A DNA stretch of 19,760 bases. It comes from Deltaproteobacteria bacterium. Its GTDB lineage: Bacteria > Desulfobacterota > Desulfobacteria > Desulfobacterales > C00003060. Positions 1-5,473 of this stretch are shown piece by piece. A program made the translations under genes and the position numbers. The DNA lies in contig JAFDGP010000014.1 in the NCBI GenBank assembly GCA_019309245.1, positions 1 through 19,760 of the forward strand, written 5' to 3'. The notes below the pieces were generated by a model. That model made no database searches, was not told the DNA's origin, and saw only the letters and a list, made by a program, of their open reading frames with translations. Position 1 is the stretch's first letter. Each line of letters begins with the position of its first letter.

Positions 1-134
1 AAAGGACGCTGCTTCGTGCGCAGACGGCCATGACAGAGGTCGAAGGCCGCAATGTGCCGGAGCCCGAGGCATATCTCGAAAAACCGGTGTCTCCGAATCG
101 GCTGGCCGAGACAATCAGGAAGATTCTTTCATAA
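1..134 (+). CDS. Response regulator receiver domain protein, C-terminal fragment
   Basis: The window opens inside this gene. The frame starting at base 3 is open to a TAA at 132-134 and gives 43 residues ending in ...YLEKPVSPNRLAETIRKILS. The EKP is the conserved Lys-Pro at the end of beta-5 in CheY-like receivers. The rest is the alpha-5 helix, and the protein stops there, so no output domain follows the receiver. The segment before it (RNVPEPEAYLEKP) looks like the PAPDGYIEKP of the stand-alone receiver at 9368-9757, so the two are probably paralogues. Whether a kinase or other domain lies upstream cannot be seen. It ends 41 bases before the universal stress gene and could share its transcript. 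The phospho-acceptor Asp lies outside the window. Confidence 0.8.
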   Translation, partial: RTLLRAQTAMTEVEGRNVPEPEAYLEKPVSPNRLAETIRKILS

Positions 135-175
135 GGACCGCGGGGACTTCCAAGGACCGTAAGAAAAAGAAGATC

Positions 176-925
176 ATGGCGGCGGAAAAACTACTGCACA
201 TAACGGACAAACCGGCATTGACCCCGATGGAGACCCATTATCTAGAAGGGCTGCGGCCGTTGGGGTTGCGGGAGGTGATCGTATTTCATCCGGCCAGGAG
301 CACGGTGCAGCCGACAACGTCTGGTTTGGTTACCAAGGTGGTTACAGAGGACGGCCCATTGGTACCCGAGTTGCTGAATGCGGCGCGTCGGGAATCCGTT
401 TCACTGATCTCCACAAGCATGAACAGGCCCGGTTCTCGATGGTTTCAAAGGGCGTTCGCCCGAGAATTGCTCAGGGCGTCATTCCTTCCGGTGGTCCTGT
501 TGCCAGCCTCAGGGGCTTTGGCATCCATGGGCCAGGGCGGGGTCTTTGATCATGTAATCTTTGCGGCGGATTGGTCGGATGGGTGTCAAAGGGCCATGGG
601 GTTTTTATTGGCAACAGGAGGGATTATTCAAGCCCTTGAGATCGTTCACGTGGTGGAGAAAAAGCTTTCCGTCAGAGATATGCGGCAGTTGAAGCGAAGG
701 CTTTCCGAGGCCCGAGATCGATTCCTGAAAGGCGGCATAGACGCAGAATCCCACGTCTATGCCGGAAAGCGTCACGAAGAGATCCTGCAGGCAGCCGATG
801 ATTACCACGGTTCTTGTATTGTTACAGGGCGAGGCACCGGCAAGGCTTTGTTTGGACTTCGCTTGACCGATTGTGCCTATCGCGTGGCGGAAACGGCAAG
901 GGTTCCCGTCATTGCGGTGCCTTGA
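176..925 (+). CDS. Tandem universal stress protein (UspA family), degenerate nucleotide motif
   Basis: The 249-residue soluble protein is the length of two Usp domains, about 1-112 and 123-249. The second is clear: it starts FDHVIFAADWSD (124-135) and ends TGRGTGKALFGL...RVPVIAVP, which matches the ATP-loop and last beta strand of UspA proteins. In ATP-binding Usps the loop ends with Gly-Ser. Here the aligned pair is Thr-Asp (231-232), so ATP binding may be weak or lost. The first domain ends FLPVVLLP (103-110) and is also degenerate. There is no membrane segment. The start is the ATG after a purine-rich stretch (aagaaaaagaag), with no strong Shine-Dalgarno. mrpE begins 36 bases downstream, so it is probably part of the antiporter operon. 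A regulatory role on the antiporter is inference, by analogy with Usp domains attached to other cation transporters. Confidence 0.82.
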   Translation: MAAEKLLHITDKPALTPMETHYLEGLRPLGLREVIVFHPARSTVQPTTSGLVTKVVTEDGPLVPELLNAARRESVSLISTSMNRPGSRWFQRAFARELLRASFLPVVLLPASGALASMGQGGVFDHVIFAADWSDGCQRAMGFLLATGGIIQALEIVHVVEKKLSVRDMRQLKRRLSEARDRFLKGGIDAESHVYAGKRHEEILQAADDYHGSCIVTGRGTGKALFGLRLTDCAYRVAETARVPVIAVP

Positions 926-961
926 TTCATAAAGAGCGACTGGAGCGGGAGGCCAATATCG

Positions 962-1681
962 ATGGAAGTGACATTGTTGCTTGAAGCCACGGAAAATGCG
1001 TTCCGAATCATTGAGCGGGCCAGGGAGCACGCCCTGGGTCTTTTGGATACCGCTGTGCAGTTTACGGCCGAAGAGACCCACTATGAGGATCAAAAGCGAG
1101 TCCATGCCCTTTTTGCAGGCGCCCAACGGCGAAAGACCCGCTTTCAAAACATGGTGGGAACTACCGTGATCATGTTCGGGTTCTGGCTCTTGCTTTCAGG
1201 TATTTTTGACGCTTTTCATCTGACACTGGGGTTCTTGTGCTCGGCTCTCGTTGGGGTCCTCTTTCATGACTTGCTGTTTTCCAACGTGCGGGTGGGGGAT
1301 ATGCGCGTGGTGGCGGGCAGGTTCATAGCCTACATTCCCTGGCTGATCGAACAGATTGTACTGGCCAACATTCACGTGGCCTCTCTGGTCATCCGGCCGC
1401 GGATGCCCATTGATCCAAAGGTGATCACGTTCAAGTCGAAACTGGAAACGGATGTTTCGTTTGTTACCCTGGCAAATTCCATCACACTGACACCGGGCAC
1501 CATTACCATGGATATCAAAGACGGCGTATATTATGTCCATGCCCTGAGCAAGAAGGTCGCTGATGACTTGAACACCGGTGAGATGGAGGACCGGGTGGCC
1601 CATATCTTTATGGAGGCCGACCACCTGTATGTGCAGGATGTCTTGGACGCTGCGCGTCTGTATCAGGCCATGCGGATATAG
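962..1681 (+). CDS. mrpE: Na+/H+ antiporter subunit E (MrpE/MnhE/MbhA-like) with N-terminal extension
   Basis: MrpE is a small membrane subunit of the Mrp cation/proton antiporter in the inner membrane. The core from about residue 64 is typical: hydrophobic helices at roughly 66-84 and 86-106, then IPWLIEQIVLANIHVA (125-140), then the soluble tail with the family stretch ANSITLTPGTITMDI (171-185). Its 239 residues exceed the usual 160-170 because about 60 polar, partly helical residues precede the first membrane helix. The ATG at 962 is preceded by GGGAGG at good spacing. An internal ATG at 1151 would give the normal length but has no ribosome site, so I keep the long form. It is first in the antiporter series, followed by a 123-base gap before mrpB. 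Confidence 0.88.
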   Translation: MEVTLLLEATENAFRIIERAREHALGLLDTAVQFTAEETHYEDQKRVHALFAGAQRRKTRFQNMVGTTVIMFGFWLLLSGIFDAFHLTLGFLCSALVGVLFHDLLFSNVRVGDMRVVAGRFIAYIPWLIEQIVLANIHVASLVIRPRMPIDPKVITFKSKLETDVSFVTLANSITLTPGTITMDIKDGVYYVHALSKKVADDLNTGEMEDRVAHIFMEADHLYVQDVLDAARLYQAMRI

Positions 1682-1804
1682 GTATGTACTGCCAGCAGAA
1701 AAGCGGCCGCGTGATCTAATGATGGTTGATCGGGTGTTGTGAAAAGGACAGCAGATAGCAAATCCACATGGATAGTCAACAGGGGAAATTAAGGAAGAAG
1801 AGAA
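1682..1804 (+). other. 123-base gap between mrpE and mrpB
   Basis: This is the only sizeable gap inside the antiporter series, whose other junctions overlap or lie within a few bases. I see no ORF of note and no convincing terminator. It ends in a purine-rich ribosome site (AAGGAAGAAGAG) just before the mrpB ATG. It could hold a secondary promoter, but no clear -35/-10 pair stands out. Confidence 0.4.
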
Positions 1805-2269
1805 ATGATTCGGGACAGCGACGATGTGATCGTTAAGACCTTGGCCAGACTACTTATGCCGTTTATTGTCGGCTTTGCCTTGTATGTGCTGATGCACGGG
1901 CATCACAGCCCGGGTGGAGGGTTTCAAGGAGGGGTGATCCTGGCTGCCGGTTTTGTGTTGTTATGTGTAAGCTTCGGGCTGCAGTGGACGCAAAGGTGGA
2001 TGACCCGGAAGACGGCCGAGCTTTTCAGCAGTATCGGTGTGTTTATCTATGGGGGAATCGGCGTTTTGTGCCTGATACTTGGCGGCAACTATCTCGACTA
2101 TGGGCGCTTGAGCAGAGTTCTTGGTGTCGATGTGGCCGAAGCAAGGTCTCTGGGTATCCTGGGGGTAGAAATTGGGGTGGCCCTTGCCGTGATGGCCGTG
2201 ATGTGCACGCTCTTTTTTATGATATTTACCGCGGTGGACGAATCGGGGGGCCAGGGAGGAGAGCAATGA
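1805..2269 (+). CDS. mrpB: Na+/H+ antiporter subunit B (MrpB/MnhB/MbhF-like)
   Basis: The 154-residue membrane protein matches the MnhB domain family. Four hydrophobic segments are visible, at about 15-30, 38-56, 74-93 and 118-142. Between the first two lies the family hallmark HGHHSPGGGFQGG (31-43). In Mrp complexes this subunit packs beside MrpC and is needed for assembly and transport. A purine-rich ribosome site precedes the ATG. The gene ends in ATGA, where its TGA overlaps the mrpF start, so the two are probably translationally coupled. In classical operons MrpB follows MrpA. Here it sits between E and F, so the gene order is rearranged. The hydrophilic tail (DESGGQGGEQ) is unremarkable. 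Confidence 0.9.
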   Translation: MIRDSDDVIVKTLARLLMPFIVGFALYVLMHGHHSPGGGFQGGVILAAGFVLLCVSFGLQWTQRWMTRKTAELFSSIGVFIYGGIGVLCLILGGNYLDYGRLSRVLGVDVAEARSLGILGVEIGVALAVMAVMCTLFFMIFTAVDESGGQGGEQ

Positions 2270-2538
2270 CGACATTTTTCTTGTTTATCGGTATAGCCAT
2301 GTGTGTCTTGGTTTTGCTTTGCTTGTACCGGGCCACGATGGGGCCGAATGTGTTGAACAGAACCGCCGGTATTTCGGCGATCGGAACCAAGACACTGATT
2401 ATTCTTTTAATCATGGGAATCGTGTATGACCGGATTGATATGTTTGTGGACATCAGCATGGTCTATGCGCTGTTAAATTTCATCGGATGTCTGGTCCTGG
2501 CAAAGTACCTTGAAAGATCCAGGGAGGTATCATGCTAG
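2266..2538 (+). CDS. mrpF: Na+/H+ antiporter subunit F (MrpF/MnhF/MbhB-like)
   Basis: Ninety residues with three membrane helices, at about 3-20, 40-55 and 63-81, is the size and layout of MrpF. After helix 1 comes YRATMGPNVLNRTAG, corresponding to the RxxxGPxxxDR region of the family. MVYALLNFIG lies in helix 3. The frame is open well upstream of this start, inside mrpB, but the ATG at 2266 overlaps the mrpB stop, follows a GGAGGAGAG ribosome site and gives the normal family length, so I take it. The 3' end overlaps the mrpG start by seven bases. It is one of the small subunits of the Mrp membrane assembly. Confidence 0.9.
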   Translation: MTTFFLFIGIAMCVLVLLCLYRATMGPNVLNRTAGISAIGTKTLIILLIMGIVYDRIDMFVDISMVYALLNFIGCLVLAKYLERSREVSC

Positions 2539-2870
2539 TCAAAGACGTGATTTCCATCGTATTTATGCTTGTGGGTTTGTTTTTCTTTACGACCGCCACA
2601 TTGGGATTGCTGCGGCTACCGGACTTTTACGCAAGGCTTCACGCTACCGGAAAGGGAGATACCCTGGCGGTATTTATTTCTCTTTTAGGCGTGGCCGTGT
2701 ACCACGGCTTTTCCTTGGTTAGTGTAAAAGTCGTGTTTATCGCAGTGTTCATGTTTCTGGCCCAGCCCACGTCAACCCACGCGATTTCTCGTGCAGCCTT
2801 TCGCTGTGGCGTTCGGCCGTGGACGCTGGAGGATGGAGAGAACTCACAACATGAAGGAGCAAAGCGATGA
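2532..2870 (+). CDS. mrpG: Na+/H+ antiporter subunit G (MrpG/MnhG/MbhC-like)
   Basis: The 112-residue protein has three hydrophobic helices (about 5-26, 45-62 and 65-78). It carries the family signature TLGLLRLPDFYARLHATGKGD (in part: LRLPDFYARLHA) between helix 1 and helix 2, close to the G.xRxPDxYxRxHA pattern of MnhG/PhaG. The start ATG lies inside the last codons of mrpF, preceded by AGGGAGG. Its TGA overlaps the next start in an ATGA. MrpG works only as part of the multi-subunit antiporter. The polar tail (about 90-112, GVRPWTLEDGENSQ...) is probably cytoplasmic. Confidence 0.9.
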   Translation: MLVKDVISIVFMLVGLFFFTTATLGLLRLPDFYARLHATGKGDTLAVFISLLGVAVYHGFSLVSVKVVFIAVFMFLAQPTSTHAISRAAFRCGVRPWTLEDGENSQHEGAKR

Positions 2871-3112
2871 TCCTGCCGTTTGATTTGATTTTGGTGTTGT
2901 TTGTCTATATCTGCGCTGTGGCCGCGCTGACAACCCGCGATCTATTGAGCGCGGTGATGATTCTGGGTGCTTATAGCTATTTCATGTGTCTGCTCTGGAC
3001 GGAAATGGCCGCCGTAGATGTCGCCTTTACGGAAGCATCGGTGAGTGCGGGAATTGGCACGATTCTTTGTATCGGTGCTATCAGCAAGACAAAAAGGAGG
3101 TCAAACGATTGA
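2867..3112 (+). CDS. MbhD-like membrane subunit (equivalent of part of the MrpA C-terminus)
   Basis: The product has 81 residues and three predicted helices, about 5-21, 25-45 and 58-75. The segment TTRDLLSAVMILGAYSY (22-38) followed by DVAFTEASVSAGIGTILC (51-68) is the pattern of the MbhD/DUF4040 family (DVAxTEAxVGxG). In classical Mrp this stretch is fused near the C-terminal end of MrpA, whereas in archaeal MBH and MBH-like complexes it is a separate subunit. Here it is separate. The start overlaps the mrpG stop (ATGA). Its TGA overlaps the TTG start of the next gene. The family match is from recognised motifs, and the exact subunit name is by analogy. Confidence 0.85.
   Translation: MILPFDLILVLFVYICAVAALTTRDLLSAVMILGAYSYFMCLLWTEMAAVDVAFTEASVSAGIGTILCIGAISKTKRRSND
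3093..3100 (+). promoter_or_regulatory. Strong ribosome site setting a TTG start
   Basis: AAAGGAGG lies eight bases upstream of the TTG at 3109, which overlaps the preceding TGA as TTGA. No ATG in this frame could give a family-length product, so this site decides the start of the MbhE-like gene. Confidence 0.75.
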
Positions 3113-3402
3113 AATTCCTCAGCCTGATAACGGTTCTCCTCGTCGGTGTGGCTCTCGTTTACGGGACGTTGGGGATGCCGAGGTGGGGAGACCCGAACTC
3201 CCCGGCCGCCACCCACGTATCCCCTTATTACTTGGAACACAGCATGCACGACACTGCCACGCCCAATGTGGTGACTTCGGTGCTGGCCGATTACAGGGGC
3301 TATGATACGTTGGGTGAGACCTCGGTCATCTTTACTGCCGGCATGTCATGCATCCTGTTGCTGAGAAAAAGACGCAAGCATAAAGAGGAAGACCATGTTT
3401 GA
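3109..3402 (+). CDS. MbhE-like membrane subunit (equivalent of the end of MrpA), TTG start
   Basis: From a TTG start the product is 97 residues: one N-terminal helix (about 4-20), a loop region, and a second helix (about 75-88) ended by a basic tail (LRKRRKHKEE). The middle holds the diagnostic block NVVTSVLADYRGYDTLGETS, which in classical Mrp lies at the C-terminus of MrpA and in MBH belongs to MbhE. GMPRWGDPNSPAATHVSPYY precedes it, also typical. A longer reading back to an upstream ATG would lie inside the previous gene in another frame and has no family support. The gene overlaps both neighbours, TTGA at the front and the mrpC ATG at the back, so translation is probably coupled. Confidence 0.88.
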   Translation: MKFLSLITVLLVGVALVYGTLGMPRWGDPNSPAATHVSPYYLEHSMHDTATPNVVTSVLADYRGYDTLGETSVIFTAGMSCILLLRKRRKHKEEDHV

Positions 3403-3787
3403 TTACATTATTAGCTATTATAACTACTGGATGTATGCCGGTCTGATGATGATAGGCTTTTACGGCATGATGGCAAAGCGGAACCTGATAAAAAAGATTA
3501 TCGGCATGAATGTGTTTCAGTCTTCCATAATCTTTTTCTACATATCGTCTTCGGTCAAACGGGGTGGGGTCACGGTACCGATTATCAAACATGTGGCCGG
3601 TGCACATGGCAGCCACGGGGTTGACGTCATGCAATACGCAAACCCCTTGCCGCACGTACTGATGCTCACGGCCATTGTGGTTATGGTGGCGACGCTGGGT
3701 GTGGCATTGGCGGTGGCGATCTTGATTTACAGGAGATATCATACGCTTGAAGAAGATGAAATCATTCTGTGCATGAGAAAGGGTTAA
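3395..3787 (+). CDS. mrpC: Na+/H+ antiporter subunit C (MrpC/MnhC/MbhG, NuoK-like)
   Basis: The 130-residue, three-helix protein belongs to the NuoK/MnhC family. Helix 1 is about 12-27 (YWMYAGLMMIGFYGMM). Then comes RNLIKKIIGMNVFQSSIIFFYI (first Arg near 29), corresponding to the K/R-x-x-x-G-x-x-x-x-Q region of MnhC. Helix 3 includes NPLPHVLMLTAIVVMVAT, the conserved NPLPxALxLTAIV block. A soluble loop of about 35 residues between helices 2 and 3 (VTVPIIKHVAGAHGSHG...) makes it longer than most MrpC. The ATG overlaps the previous stop, and mrpD starts four bases after this gene ends. In complex I the NuoK homologue carries part of the proton path. Confidence 0.9.
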   Translation: MFDYIISYYNYWMYAGLMMIGFYGMMAKRNLIKKIIGMNVFQSSIIFFYISSSVKRGGVTVPIIKHVAGAHGSHGVDVMQYANPLPHVLMLTAIVVMVATLGVALAVAILIYRRYHTLEEDEIILCMRKG

Positions 3788-3791
3788 GAGA

Positions 3792-5285
3792 ATGCCGGGA
3801 CATGCACCGATCATTGTTGTCGTGATTCCGTTGATCAGTTCCTTTTTGTGTCCACTGATCGGAAAGCTAAACAGGCAATGGGCGTATTTCTGGGCGGTCT
3901 TTTCCTTGTCGCTTTCAGCTTTGGCTGCTATGAGGACCCTTTGGACGGTTATTACGGCAGGGACTATCCACTATCGGCTCGGGGGCTGGCTGCCGCCTTT
4001 CGGGATCGAATACGTGGTGGATCATCTCAACGGCATGATGCTGGTTCTGGTGACCATGATTGCGCTGATGGTGGCAATCTATTCGAGGCGAAGTGTCGAA
4101 AAGGAGATTGCGGACAGGACGGTGTACTTTTATACGGTTTTTTTGCTTCAGGCGACGGGATTTCTCGGGATTGTTATCACGGGCGATTTGTTCAATCTGT
4201 ACGTGTTTCTGGAGATCGCGTCACTGGCCGGCTATGCGCTCATAGCGGTGGGAGAAGACGGAGCGCCGGTCGCCACGTTCCGATATATTGTGATGGGAAC
4301 GATCGGCGCCTGTTTTTACCTCTTGGGCGTGGGATATATCTATATCGTCACGGGATCATTGAACATGGCGGATGTACACAAATTACTGCCGAGCCTCTAC
4401 CATTCCAGAGTGGTGCTTACTGCGGTTGCGTTTTTGCTCTCAGGGTTGGCAGTAAAAATGGCGTTGTTCCCAGTCCATGTGTGGCTGCCGGATGCCTATA
4501 CCCGGGCACCTTCTTCGGCCAGCGCATTGATCGCACCTTTGATGACCAAGATATCCCTGTATGTAATGGTTCGGGTTCTATTCAGCGTATTTGTGCCCCG
4601 GCTCTCTTTTGAGTTGTTGCCCATCGGCCGGATTATGGTGTGGGCTGGCGTGGTGGCCATTTTGGCCGGAGCAGTTATGGCTCTGGCCCAGAAAGATTTT
4701 AAAAGGATGCTTTGCTACATCGTGGTCGCCGAGGTTGGATATGTGGTCGGCGGTGTCGGTCTGGCCAACCAGACCGCTATAAAAGGTGCGATTCTGCATA
4801 TTCTCAACGACGCCGTCATGACCGTGGGCCTTTTCAGCGTGGCGGGCATCGTCGTGTACAAGACGGGACGCCACCGGCTCGTTGATTTCAAAGGCCTGTT
4901 CGCCAAGATGCCTTTTACCATGTCGGCGTTCGTGGTGGGCGCGTTATCGATAATCGGAGTGCCGCCGACTTGTGGGTTTTTCAGCAAATGGTACCTTCTG
5001 CAAGGCGCCATCATTGCGGGCCAGTGGGCGTTTGTGGTGGCATTGCTTGTCTCCAGCCTGGTGAGCGTCATAATTTTCTTCAGGGTGATTGAAATCGGGT
5101 TTGGGTTCCACGGACTTCAAGACGAAGAGACCGAACACGAAGCCAACGCTCCTATGTCCATGGATGAGGCGCCTTTAAGCATGTTGGTGCCTACACTCAC
5201 GATCGCTACAGCCATTCTTCTTATCGGTCTTTATAACCAGAGGATCATATCGGGACTGATTGCGTTTGCGGTCCCTCGATTGTAG
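3792..5285 (+). CDS. mrpD: Na+/H+ antiporter subunit D (MrpD/MnhD/MbhH, NuoM/N-like)
   Basis: This 497-residue, multi-helix protein of the proton-conducting membrane transporter family is the only large antiporter-like subunit here. Key charged residues are present: Glu141 in NLYVFLEIASLAGY, Lys222 in SGLAVKMALFPVHVWLPDAY, Lys253 in APLMTK, His336 in AILHILND and Lys399 in CGFFSKW. These correspond to the charged chain that moves protons in MrpD and NuoL/M/N. The product is therefore likely to be active and not a remnant. The N-terminus is short and hydrophobic (VVIPLISSFLCPL), as in MrpD. The start ATG follows an AAAGGGTTAAGAG site four bases after mrpC. No MrpA-type second large subunit follows. 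The next gene is a kinase. Confidence 0.93.
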   Translation: MPGHAPIIVVVIPLISSFLCPLIGKLNRQWAYFWAVFSLSLSALAAMRTLWTVITAGTIHYRLGGWLPPFGIEYVVDHLNGMMLVLVTMIALMVAIYSRRSVEKEIADRTVYFYTVFLLQATGFLGIVITGDLFNLYVFLEIASLAGYALIAVGEDGAPVATFRYIVMGTIGACFYLLGVGYIYIVTGSLNMADVHKLLPSLYHSRVVLTAVAFLLSGLAVKMALFPVHVWLPDAYTRAPSSASALIAPLMTKISLYVMVRVLFSVFVPRLSFELLPIGRIMVWAGVVAILAGAVMALAQKDFKRMLCYIVVAEVGYVVGGVGLANQTAIKGAILHILNDAVMTVGLFSVAGIVVYKTGRHRLVDFKGLFAKMPFTMSAFVVGALSIIGVPPTCGFFSKWYLLQGAIIAGQWAFVVALLVSSLVSVIIFFRVIEIGFGFHGLQDEETEHEANAPMSMDEAPLSMLVPTLTIATAILLIGLYNQRIISGLIAFAVPRL

Positions 5286-5473
5286 CGAAAATCCGCCGGC
5301 TTCGATCCATAATCCGTTCACGGTGTCATCCGGAATACATCGGGGTGACAGTGGGAAAAGCGATAGGGTTTTTCGGCGTTACTGGTGCGTTTGCGACTTT
5401 TGCACGGAATTATGGTCCGGAGATCTATACGCGTACGGGTTGAAACTTCTTGATTCACAAAGAGCCGTTTGTC
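5286..5473 (+). other. Intergenic region between mrpD and the sensor kinase
   Basis: These 188 bases hold no supported gene. An imperfect hairpin lies at 5324-5350. TTGCAC near 5400 with a weakly -10-like TCTATA 18 bases later might be a promoter, but the match is poor. I find no stretch coding for oxidoreductase or NuoL-like sequence, so no remnant of a lost antiporter subunit is visible. A TTG at 5450 opens the kinase frame eight codons before the ATG I prefer. Confidence 0.4.
5324..5350 (+). terminator. Possible weak terminator hairpin after mrpD
   Basis: TGTCATCC (5324-5331) can pair with GGGTGACA (5343-5350) through eight pairs, one of them G-U, around an 11-base loop. There is no T-run directly behind it. 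The nearest, TTTTT, is about 20 bases further on. So this is a weak candidate at most for the end of the antiporter transcript. Confidence 0.25.

Noticed and set aside
605..1147. 180-codon minus-strand frame across usp and mrpE
   Set aside because: It is antisense to two recognised genes and has no motif or ribosome site of note.
3056..3071. TGGCAC-N5-TTTGT, resembling a sigma-54 promoter
   Set aside because: The -12 element lacks the GC of TTGCA, and the site lies inside the MbhD-like coding region with no gene start at a sensible distance.
3848..4612. 254-codon open frame in another frame within mrpD
   Set aside because: It is an out-of-frame shadow. The mrpD frame carries all conserved helices and charged residues.
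5286..5473. Search for a remnant of mrpA or of hydrogenase genes after mrpD
   Set aside because: The 188 bases do not encode any stretch resembling NuoL-like helices or Fe-S/NiFe motifs in any frame I read.
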